64,000 nt of DNA from positions 1,426,001 through 1,490,000 of the forward strand of contig NC_044012.1 of the NCBI RefSeq assembly GCF_900496995.4, given 5' to 3'. The stretch comes from Aquila chrysaetos chrysaetos. Lineage: Eukaryota > Chordata > Aves > Accipitriformes > Accipitridae. The notes beneath the pieces are model-generated. The model made no database searches. It worked only from the letters and a program-made list of their open reading frames with translations, and was not told the origin of the DNA. Both the position numbers and the translations under genes were made by a program. Of the stretch, positions 54,001 through 64,000 are shown piece by piece; position 1 is the first letter of the stretch, and each line of letters starts with the position of its first letter.

Positions 54001-57000
54001 GCAACAAATTGTTTTTCTAAGAATGCATTATTTACAAAAGAAATTATTTCTGCTTCATTTCTGGGGTTACTCCAGAAGAGATTGTCTTGCTTGCTTCAAA
54101 CGGTCAAGGATTTGCTGGCAAACAATGTGTTCTGTCGCTCGCTCTTCTGTCAAGAAATGTGGAAAATGAAGGTAAGAACTCATGGAGAAATGTTGCTGTG
54201 TTACAGACTGTTTAGACTTCACCTGTGTGTTTTCAAACCTCCTCTCCCGTGAAGGCCAGGGATAACTGTTAAATGGACTAGTGAAGTGCTGTGATCTCTG
54301 TTCAGTTTCCCTCGGTGTTTTTCTTGCCACTGCTCACCTCTGCTCTGGGTTGACTGCAGTCATGAACTCCTCTTGAGAATGACTGTGGTCTTTCTGACCT
54401 TTTAAAAGCATGGACTGAATTATAAATGGTGGGGGTTTTTTTGTTTGTTTTGTTTATTTTAAAGCAAGTTCACTGGGAGCTTCCTTGCCTCTGTAGCAGG
54501 ATTTGCTTTTTTGAAAAGGACTTATTAGAGGTTTGGAAGCAGGTGAATTATTAAAATTGCATGGCCACTTCTGAGAAACTGCCACAAAGGAGGGTTGACA
54601 GCATCTTGGTGACCGAGTGTTGGTTTTTAGGGAGTGAGGCAAGCAGCATTCTTGCCTCTCCAAAGGAGATGTCTAACTCTTTCTATTTGTACTCAGTATG
54701 GCTGGTTCTCACTAGGAAGCAGCGAGGAAGGGCATAGTGTCTGGAGTTACAGTACGGGTAATGGGATTAAACTCATCTGAGGTGACACCACAGTTAATAG
54801 AAGCTTGGGGGTATCATTTTCTTTTCTATTTAGCTTTGCTGCCTTACTGTTATCCATGAAGTATGCTAATAACTCTCCATCAGTTGGCACATAGGTTTGC
54901 TGTCTGGGCTAAGCAATCCAGATCAATTGACCAGACAGTGCTGAAGCTCCCAGCTGGCTGTGGGGTGGCACGGTCCCAGAAGCCCTTTATGTGCTTTGCC
55001 AGCAATATTCAGTGCATCTTTGGCATTCTGGTTCTCTGCTCTATTTATCTGGGAATAGTGATAAGCCAAAGTGAGTTCACGCAGAAAATAGCTTGAGAGA
55101 AATACGATAGTAGATAACAGGTCCCATTGCTTCACAAATGTGTTGTCTTGATTTCATTTGGGTGGTTTGTTTTCTTAAGATAAGTGATGCTCTAAGTGGA
55201 GTTAAGGGCTTTTGTGAGCGGGATGGTTTTGGTTGCTCCCTGCTCTGGTGGGAAAGAAGGAAGAGGCTGATCTGTCAAGATAGAGACATGCTCTAGTCTC
55301 AAATATCTGATCCTGGGCTGAAAATAGAATCCTGTGTGTTTTGTAGGCTGATTAAGATCTCCTCATTCTCAGGTAGACATGGAGATCAAGTGCTGCTGTG
55401 TAATTGAGATTGTTACAGTAAAGAATTAGGTTGTCCAAGACAAAGTATGTGGGCGAGTCTAGGGTCATGCTCCAAGGCAGCTGCTGGTCGCTGCAGAAAG
55501 CTTGTGGGGCTTTGGCTTTTCTCCTGAATGGCTTGTGTGCCGAAGACTCCCAAGCACCTCTTCCTTCACAAGGTGTGAAGATTTTGTTTCTGACTTGGAG
55601 TGTTTTTGTATGGAGGCTGAAATGAACAGAAGTTACTGCTGCACCCTGGAGTCCTGCTTTGCTAGGACAGTGTCGTGGTTTAACCCCAGCCAGCAGCTAA
55701 GCACCATGCAGCTGCTCACTCACTTCCCCTCCACCCAGTGGGATGGGGAGAGAAACAAACAAACAAAAAAAGGTAAAACTCGTGGGTTGAGGTAAGAACA
55801 GTTTAATAGAACAGAAAGGAAGAAACTAATAATGATGATAATAACAATAATAAAATGACAATAATAAAAGAATTGGAATATACAAAACAAGTGATGCACA
55901 ATGCAATTGCTCACCACTCGCTGACCGATGACCAGTTAGTTCCTGAGCAGTGATCTGCTCCCCACCGCTGGCCAGCTGCCCCCAGTTTCTATACTGGACA
56001 TGATGTCACCTGGTATGGAATACCCCTGTGGCCAGTTTGGGTCAGCTGTCCTGGCTGTGTCCCCTCCCAACTTCTTGTGCCCCTCCAGCCTTCTTGCTGG
56101 CTGGGCATGAGAAGCTGAAAAATCCTTGACTCCGTATAAACACTACTTAGCAAGAGTGAAAACATCAGTGTGTTATCAACATTCTTCTCATACTGAACCC
56201 AAAACATAACACTATACCAGCTGCTGGAAAGAAAATTAACTCTATCTCAGCTGAAACCAGGACATATAAGATTCTCCAGGACATGCTATTCCAGGCAGGA
56301 GCTGGAAGGGATGTTGCAGGGAGGCATGAATGGTGCAGTTTCATCTGCATGGAAGCAATGCCTGGTGCTGATTTTGCTGACGGTGAGCCTGGCGTTCAGC
56401 AGCAGGACTGCGCAAGCAGTGTTGTTTTTTTCCTCTGTGTCCATCGGCCTCTGCCCATACAGTTGCAGTGTCTCTTTCTGTCATCTCCTATTGGAAAATG
56501 GATTTGAGAGCAACAAACTCACTTCAGAGACTAATAAACAGTTAATAGGCTAAGTGATAATTCTCTAATCTGTTTCTGGATCTGAATTAACAAGACTTGA
56601 AACTTAGTGGTGTTACCTGTTTTCTGGGATATTCAGTGTTCCTTTGAATATGCAGAATCAGCATTATTTCAGGGGGACAAAGATGGATATATTTATCACT
56701 TGACCATGAAAATTTTAAACGGTGATGTATCTACAACCCTAAACCATTCAAAATTTGTGGGAAGGAAAAATCAAATATAATCTTTCCTCATCTGGTATTT
56801 CCTATGTTGTCGGTTTTTAATTTCAATAAGTTCTGGATAGTTTGAATAAATGGAATTTAGTTTTTATGTATAGTTTACGTTAGTCAAATGTTAATGTTAA
56901 CTGCAAAATACAGACTATGACCTAATTGTGACATCTTGTTAGGACCCTCCAGTGCTGGAAGCTGTGTGGCACCTGCACAGAGGCAACATCGTTGGACTGG

Positions 57001-60000
57001 GAGAGCTGCTGGAGAGGTGAGCAGAGGTTTATAGGTTTGCAGATGTATTTAATCTCTTAAAGCCTATTGAAATGTAATCAGGGATTAGTCATGAGTATTC
57101 TGGACTAAGAATATAGTCAGGTGCTGGCAAGTGATCAGATTAGCAGGATTTAAGAAGTTACCCTGGGTTTGAGCGGTTACTCTGGGTTAAGTAGCACAGT
57201 TTTAAGGTGTGGTGGCTGGCTGTCCAATGGCTGCCGAATTGGCCACAATGTGAAGTGAAATGGTTCGGTGGGAACCACCACTGCAGACCATCTTAGGTGA
57301 TGCTTTATCTAGTGCTTTGTCTCACTGCTGCAGTGGGTGTGGGTAGTTAGCACGCAGTGTGGGAAAGGACTCGGTCACCCAGCTCCTTCAATTCATCTGG
57401 GTGTGCCTCCAGGTCTGCTTTGGAAACTCGTTTAGCCCATAAAAATTAGTTCTGGTCTTGATGAGAAGTCTTGCTTTGCAGAAGCTGTGTGCTTCTGTCT
57501 TCCCAAAAACCTTATATTTTGCTGAGATTTGGCAGAGTTAATCTTCAGAGAATGGGGTGGTTCAGCCTGGAGAAGAGAAGGGAGACCTTAGAGCAGCCTT
57601 CCAGTACTTAAAGGGGGCCTACAGGAAAGATGGGGATGGACTCTTTATCAGGGAGTGTAGTGATAGGACGAGGGGTAACGGTTTTAAACTGAAAGAGGGT
57701 AGATTTAGATTACATGTAAGAAAGAAATTCTTTACTGTGAGGGTGGCGAGGCACAGGAACAGGTTGTCCAGAGAGGTTGTGGATGCCCCATCCCTGGAAG
57801 TGTTCAAGGCCAGCTGGATGGGGCTTTGAGCACCCTGGTGTAGTGGAAGGTGTCCCTGCCCATGGCAGGTGGGTTGGAACTAGGTGACCTTTAATGTCCC
57901 TTCCAACCCAAACCATTCTGTGAGGAAATACTTGAACACACAACTTCACATGTATTTTTTCCTTTGGATATGCTTGTTGTAGAATCTTTTTATAAAGCAA
58001 ATAAAGCTGTTGCTGGTCCAAATTAAAGAAATGAAATGCCACATATAGGGCAGAGTCCTGCACAGATGGTTCTTTCCTGAGTCCAAGAGGATGGTGGAGC
58101 AAAAACCCAAGCCTTAAAAGAAGCAGGAAGGATTGAACTGAATGTGCTTTTGTTTGTTCTCAGCAACCCGGCTGCCCCTGCTGTGGTGGAGTGGCTGTGC
58201 AACAGCCTTTGTGGCCTCTGTGAGCAGGTGGAGGAGTCCTCCGGGGATGCGGAGCTTGCTGGGCGCGTTCTCTCAGGCAAGGCACTCAACTGGGCGCTGG
58301 TGGAGCGGGGCCCGGCTGCTGGTCCGCACAGCCTGCAGCAGGGGCTGTGCAAGTCAAAAGCTTGGAGGTGTAAGAACAGAGGCCTCACTTTGCATTTTCT
58401 TACCTGTTTCAGTCAGGGGAATATATTTTTATATTTGGTGAATTTAGCAATTTTCTTTTCCCTTCAAAGATAATTGTTTTGAATTTCTATATCCCCTTGA
58501 GTTACAGTATCACAAGAAATTGTAGTTGCAAGGTGTATGGGGCCAGGGATGATATATTGAGAGTGTGACGCTCCTGCAAAGTGTCTGAGATATTTTGGAC
58601 CAGAAATATTTAACAGTTCCATTTCCTCCCTGTCATTTTCTATTATTTATTTTGTGGTTTTGTTTAGAAAAAAATCACTACACCATTTGACTGAGGAGCT
58701 GTAGTCAGACCTTTGGACCAGGGCAGTTGGTCAGGTACAACCCATATGAGTTCTGCAGTGGTAATAGAGCATAACACCTGTAAATTCTTCAGCCTTTATA
58801 ATCCTTTAAGGTTCTGTGCTCCTTGCCATCTGTTGTTCTAGGTCCTTTTGCCTGGGTGTAATTTTACTCCAAGAAAATAAATGATTCCTGCTGACTGCTG
58901 TGTAGTGAATGAGGCTTTTCAGACACTAGTCCTATTGGGAGACAGATGGCGAGGCAAAAGAGCAAGTGATCTTTATTGAAAGGGAGATACTGAAACACTA
59001 ATTCCTTCTTGATTTGCAGACTTTGCAATACTGTTTCTTCAGAATGGCTTTCAGCAAACTTCGGAGCTGGGAAGGAAGGTGGAATTCAAGAATGTCCCCT
59101 ATGTAAGGACAAAATGAACCTATTTACAAACGGTTGTTTAAAAAAGTAGTTCCATTATACACCTCTGTGCCTCGCTGAGTGTAAATAGATCAGAGCTTAG
59201 AGCAACAAAGAAGGGGGTGGTGGTCCAGGTGCTGGAGTGGATGAGGAGGAAATGGTGAAACCAGAAGAGAGACTTTTTGTATGGAGGATTTCTCCAAGGT
59301 GACACATCAAGGGCTTTTTAAGCTTTCTTGGTTTCACCTTTTTTCCATTTGAATATGAGGCATGGAGTGCTGGTAAGCATGGGAAATGCTTGCCCTTTGG
59401 TCTATTGTATCTGTTCTACAGTAGAGCCTGAGGTAAAAGTTAAGCTTTAAATTAAGAGGGACAAAACTCTTTCTTTGAGTCAATTTACTTTTTCTGCATA
59501 TAACTATAGCTCTTTTAAACTCTAAATGGTCTTAATTTGTCAATTTTGAACAGATCTGTCATGCCGTCTTGCAAAGAATGTTGACATGTAAGTGTTTTTG
59601 TGATTCCTAGCTTTGTGCAGTCACTGCTGTTTGCTAGGCTTACGTTCCTTGTTCATTGCTAAATCTCTAAGGGCATTGCTAAATCTCTACGGAGAAATCC
59701 TTTGCCTGGGATGCTTTTCCTTTGTTATGCATAATATTTATGTCACTGATTTTATACGCTTCTGCTTTCCCCTTCACTCTTGTAAAGTGAGTGTCTTCTA
59801 ACACTGCAGGTGATTTCTTGCCTTTTATGCTAGTTCATTTTGATGCTCCCAGCTGCAACATCAGGTAGCTATCTGATCTGATTTTTAACAAGTTTGACTG
59901 GAAACAATTGTAGCACAGAGGTTAGGCTTGGATAATTTTTTTCTGCTTAGTAAATTAAATGTTGAATTTACAAAGTTATGTGCAAGTAGGCTATTTTGCT

Positions 60001-63000
60001 GGCTCACAGTTTGGATTTGCAGACTGTTTTGTGAAACTTTTTTTGGTTTGTTTTAAATGCTGAGCAAAGACACCTAATGTACATGTGTAGTCTTTAAACA
60101 GCCAGTCTTCAAGAACTGTCCCAGGGGCAGCGTGCCTGTTTTGGCCTGGGCAGTCCTGATGCTGCTGCTGAGAGCCCAAGCGTAGCAGTGCCTGATTTGC
60201 ATTGCAAATCCCGATGCAGAAAGACTAAACATACAGGAGGGTTTCTTTTTGTCTGATGTCACAGATGATCTTCATGGTAAATTGCTGTATCTGCTGTACA
60301 GCAGAGGAAGCGTTCCCTTACACCTCCTCACGTTCCCAACGCCAGTGTATTAGTATAATCTGCGCGGCTGCTGTTACTTTCCTGTCTCCTTAGTGACAGC
60401 ACTTTACCACTTTTCTTGCTGGCACGTTTCAGGAACACGCTCAGTGCTACTGCAGAGGTTAGAGCTTTTCCTCTGCTGTAAGATGACCGAAAACCAGGAC
60501 ATAACACCAGGACTGCTCCCTCCATTCTGAGTCTCTCGTGGGCGCTGCCAGCCTTATCCCTTACCCCACCTCTCGCAGGGAGCATTGTCTGTAGTCAGAG
60601 ATGCCTTGCAGACCTTGCGGAGTGGTTCTAAAAGGGGAAAGCTGTAAGAGAAGTGCTTTATTATTTAATATGTATGAGTCCCATCTCAGGTGGCCCTTTA
60701 ACAGTGTTAGTACTTGAAAAATAACCCTTATAAACACGGGACTAGGGGGATTTTTGCAGGAAGAGAAGCAGGCTGTTGGCAGTCAGACAGGAGTCTGCTA
60801 ACCTGCTCTTCATTTGACCTTCACGTTTGTGCAGCCTGCACTGCCACTGACTGACTTGCAGTCTGTGTGTCTGAAAATTGTATTAAGCGAGTTTTATATG
60901 AGGTATTTTTATTAGCGTATACTTTTGGGTCACCTTTGAGGGGTTTCACTTAACTAATCAGCTGCTTTGAAGAACATTAGGATTCTTTATGTAAAATAAT
61001 TCACTATTAATGAAGACCTTCACAGGAGGAGAAGGACAGGCTGAGAGGAGCATAGGAGCACTGTACTTCGTAGTACTGATCTTGCTGTGTTGAACTCCTG
61101 TGCCCGAGGATAAGTAGAGTTTATCTCCTTTTCTCTATTCTCCCCTACTTAACCTTAAAGTATTCCTCAGCAGGGGAGGAGAGTATTACGTATTAACACT
61201 GGACTGCCTCAGGAAAGGCATGTGAGGGACGCCTGTTTTGCTGCCCCAGCTCAGTATTAACTGTTAGGAGGCTTTTAAAGGTAGGATGGGACAAGAAACA
61301 GAAAAACTGCTGCTGCAGCACGCTGTAAAGCAAAGGGTCTCAGTATGCGGGCTTTGAGTGGTGTAGGCTGATGGTCAAGGCAATGTGCTGTGCAAGCCAC
61401 CAACCTGTTTGACTTCTTCAGTCATTTTGGGGCAGATCTAGCTTTTGAAGGACTTTCTGCTAAGCAAATGTAACATGAAGTCCCACTGCTGTTAGAAATG
61501 TGTGGCGCTTACACCAGCGTGCTCTTTGTTTGGCGAGGGCAGTTAAAACCATTGTTTCCAGGGGTTGTTAATTCAAAGCTTGCTTGTGCAAATCCCTGCC
61601 TCCAGACAGACTTTTCTCTCATGCAGCTTTGCAGTGTTCACACTCGCAGATGCACTGCACAATTAGGATTGGGTTTGGAAATTGAATACTAATTTATGTG
61701 CATTTTTAGATGGCTTAATTATTAGCACATTCTTGGGAACGCTTTTAAATTGGTTCAAGGTTAGTGTTAATAGTTTTTGAGTCTGTGTCACTTTTGTAAA
61801 AATTTCGTAAGAATTTAATGCTGCTGAATGGCTTCTGCACATTTCCCTAATGAGGTCACCTTCTTAAAGGTGCACAGATTGCTTGTTCCTGTTAGTTCCT
61901 GTGTGTTTAGTGTCACAGTTCTTTCCATTTCTCTCATTGTGTTTTTGTGTTGTTATTTTGGGGTACAGGGGTGCTTGATGCTGTTGGTAAAGAGAAGCAG
62001 GAAGATGTTTCCACATTGCAAGCTATGAGGTTCTGGTAAGAAATGCTGTTCCTCCGAATAATGTCAGGAGGAGGTTTTTTATCAACTGTTACACTTGTTA
62101 CTGAAATAGGGGGAATGTTGTGGGTTTTTTAAAATTTATTTACACACACACCACCACCCCAGCGCTACTGATGTTTAGTATTCTCCTCTTTAATAAAATA
62201 TGTGCAAATAAAAATGCTTGTAAAAAGATAAGCATCAGGTAGGAAAGGGTGTTCTGGCAGTGTTGGAACCAATCTTGGAGCACCTTCTTGGCATTTGGTG
62301 AGTTTCCCTTGTCAAGTTTTCTCCCTCTGCTTCTGAGCAGAAACACCTGGAAGGTGCCGTCATCCTCCAATTCCTGCTTCCAAACCGGTTTTGTTTAACT
62401 ACTTTGTACATGTCAACATTCACTCCTGTCCTGTGCAGGGATATACATTAGAAAGTTTGTAAATCTAATAGCTACATAATGTTGAGTAACCAATAGATTT
62501 TTAGAAATACATATGAAAAAGTATATCTCTCTGGCAATTTGATAAGATAGGTGTAGAAGAAAAATTAGTCATTCACCCTAATCAGCACCTGGTTGATCAT
62601 ACTTCCTGTGCATTGTTTCTATTTCCTCGTCATTTGTAGGCTGAATGTGTTCAATGTGTCAGTTTATAGAAGTGCGGTTCATCCGGATTCCTTGCAGCAG
62701 TTTTTTAGACACACCCTGACCGAAGTTCTTACCTACAACCCGTTGTTGAAAGGTAGGAACAGGCGGGGAGAAGTGAGTGTCTCCAGGGTGTGTTATTGTG
62801 TGTCCGGAGCTCCATCCCACCCGGGCCTTGCTAAATGGAGACCAGCCTGGGGGACCCAGAGCCCCAGAAGCTGCCTGACTCCCCAGCTCTTTCCCAGGGT
62901 CTATATAAGCAGGGTGCCAGATCAGACAAAAACAAACTCATCTGGGGTCTGGGCTTTAGAGGGCTGTAGTTCAGGTGAAAACTTTAGGTGGAAAATCAGT

Positions 63001-63800
63001 GCCTTCAAACAGAGCTTCAACCAACAGCTCATGAACAGATATTTGGAGTCACATCTAATAGCAGCTGTTACAGAGGAGACGTGGGGGAGCTCTGGATGCT
63101 GGGAGCAGTCCTGGCCAAAGGAGAAACTGGGTGGGAGAGGTGGTGCTGCAGAGAGTACTTGCAGCTAAGATAGTCTGGCCCCTGTGTGTGTTTGGGTTTA
63201 TGCACAAGACGGGGCCTTTCTCTGCTGACTGGGTGTTTCTTTTGGTAGATTAGAGGTAAAGGCAGGAAGGCTTCTAATCCGTGATTGGTAGTTGTAAAGC
63301 TTGATGTTTTTAGGAAGAAATATGTTTGGACTACAAAATGTCTGGTAAAATCACTCTGAGCGATGATCTAGAGCTGCTTGCCTGTTGTGTGGGAGAGCTG
63401 TGTTGTTGCTGCCTTCCAGTTCAAAGAGATTATTGAGGAAAAAGATGATTCCTTGCTGATTCTGTGTGCATGTGCTATGTTGGCCTACGAATGTGTGATC
63501 ACAAGAACACCTTTGAGATGACAGTGCGGTAGTGAAATGGCACGGTCCTTGTTGTCACAGTCCATGTTACAAAGACAAATTGGAGAGAGAGGATTTCAAT
63601 GAGCAGTTTTTAACGTATCTGGTTGCCAAAGCCCAAGGGAAGTCTTGTGTGGTTAAGTTATGCATTTTGGGTGTATTTTAAAACCTATTGCTAAAGAGTA
63701 AACTTTTCTTTTTCTGGGTACAGTGTCCGATGCCATCCATATGCAGAAAGAGTGGAGCTTTACAAGAACTTGTTCACTGCTTACTACCTTGTATCGCAAA
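51047..63800 (+). CDS. FANCA: FANCA, Fanconi anaemia group A protein (exons 1-12, 3' part outside window)
   Basis: Scaffold of the Fanconi core complex that ubiquitinates FANCD2-FANCI at interstrand crosslinks. Exons: 51047-51086, 51691-51797, 52777-52849, 53322-53464, 54076-54171, 56943-57016, 58164-58276, 59020-59102, 59554-59587, 61969-62035, 62640-62752, 63724-63800, giving 340 in-frame codons. Several lengths (74, 113, 83, 34, 67, 113, 77) equal those I recall for human FANCA. Recognisable segments: GRARKRKSAF with a basic N-terminal signal, LLDRHQNLNDLLLE, QEQASRLGVPTAIL, CRSLFCQEMWKMK, LEAVWHLHRGNIVGLGELLE, CNSLCGLCEQVE, VLQRML, FFRHTLTEVLTYNPLLK, MQKEWSFTRT. The N-terminus (MAGPGGRTWRDLLG) is shorter than human. 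Intron 7 uses a GC donor. An LTR lies in intron 5 and a CR1 tail in intron 6. It is divergent from SPIRE2. The gene continues past the window with no stop in the joined frame. Confidence 0.95.
54172..55670 (+). other. FANCA intron 5, left part
   Basis: About 1.5 kb of AT-richer intron before the LTR. No exon, RNA gene or repeat family was recognised. Confidence 0.4.
55671..56264 (-). mobile_element. Second solo endogenous-retrovirus LTR, in FANCA intron 5
   Basis: Same family and orientation as the LTR at 33858-34457, with TG/CA ends and the same internal AAT-rich tract, TATA-like region and end sequences. No matching target duplication is visible: GACAG precedes it and TATAA follows. No internal retroviral genes adjoin it. 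The two copies differ at only scattered positions, which suggests similar age. It is antisense to FANCA. Confidence 0.85.
57545..57925 (+). mobile_element. CR1 LINE 3' end in FANCA intron 6
   Basis: GTTCAGCCTGGAGAAGAGAA, CTTCCAGTACTTAAAGGG, GGACTCTTTATCAGGGAGTG, GTTTTAAACTGAAAGAGG and CCCTTCCAACCCAAACCATT are the well-known avian CR1 3' coding/UTR words in order. The 3' end, ATTCTGTGAGG, is the remnant of the ATTCTATG terminal repeat. It is 5'-truncated, as most CR1 copies are, and moderately diverged. Same orientation as FANCA. Confidence 0.93.
58277..59019 (+). other. FANCA intron 7 (GC-AG)
   Basis: 743-bp intron with donor CTCTCAG|GCAAGG at 58277 and acceptor TTTGCAG at 59013-59019. No repeat was recognised inside. 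Confidence 0.6.
59588..61968 (+). other. FANCA intron 9
   Basis: 2.4 kb of AT-rich intron. No exon, RNA gene or known repeat was seen. Confidence 0.4.
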
Positions 63801-64000
63801 GTATGTCTTCCTGGTTTCACAAAGAGAACTTTATGTTGGGTTTATATTCATTGAAATATCTGAAGTGAGATTATTTAGACCTAGTGGATTCCAGTCACAG
63901 AATCTGAACCAGCTGCCAGAAATTGTAGGCAGGAGGAAGCACGAAGAAAAATTACTACAGGGATTTTTGTTTGTGCAAAGCTCTTAATGAGAACAAAGAT
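63801..64000 (+). other. Start of FANCA intron 12
   Basis: Begins with GTATGT after CGCAAA. The remaining 200 bases are intronic and the next exon lies outside the window. Confidence 0.6.

Noticed and set aside
57557-57829. 90-residue open frame in FANCA intron 6
   Set aside because: It is the decayed 3' end of a CR1 LINE, not a host gene.

Overview
The window is vertebrate nuclear DNA, almost certainly from a bird. It holds seven split genes in the order DBNDD1 (+), DEF8 (-), TUBB3 (-), MC1R (-), TCF25 (-), SPIRE2 (-), FANCA (+). This is the block around MC1R known from human 16q24.3 and chicken chromosome 11, seen here in mirror orientation. Short introns, very high GC with long G/C runs, CR1 LINE remnants, an avian-type retroviral LTR and a bird-like MC1R protein point to a microchromosome-like region of a bird, probably Neoaves. 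I cannot name the species.

Layout. 56-3265: DBNDD1, with two one-base frame offsets against the conserved reading frame. 3266-4662: convergent 3' gap. 4663-8092: DEF8, 11 coding exons. 8093-10257: GC-rich spacer with a hexanucleotide array and a minisatellite. 10258-13020: TUBB3, 4 exons, with a TATA/CRE/CCAAT promoter. 14185-15123: single-exon MC1R. 15124-17580: spacer with a perfect 43-bp inverted repeat. 17581-37258: TCF25, 18 coding exons, one solo LTR and old CR1 remnants in introns. 38341-45652: SPIRE2, 15 coding exons. 45653-51046: spacer between the divergent SPIRE2 and FANCA promoters. 51047-63800: first 12 exons of FANCA, which runs off the right edge, with a second solo LTR and a CR1 tail in introns.

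The genes do not form one pathway. They cover lysosome positioning (DEF8), neuronal microtubules (TUBB3), pigmentation (MC1R), ribosome quality control (TCF25), actin nucleation for vesicle transport (SPIRE2) and interstrand-crosslink repair (FANCA). DBNDD1 is poorly understood. Exon joins were made by eye from splice sites, phase and remembered family sequences. The joined coding lengths of DEF8 (441 aa), TUBB3 (450), TCF25 (678) and SPIRE2 (694) all close in frame, which supports the models. I found no undescribed gene system. The best leads are the 89-bp hairpin, two GC-AG introns, the DBNDD1 frame offsets and the GC-rich repeat arrays.
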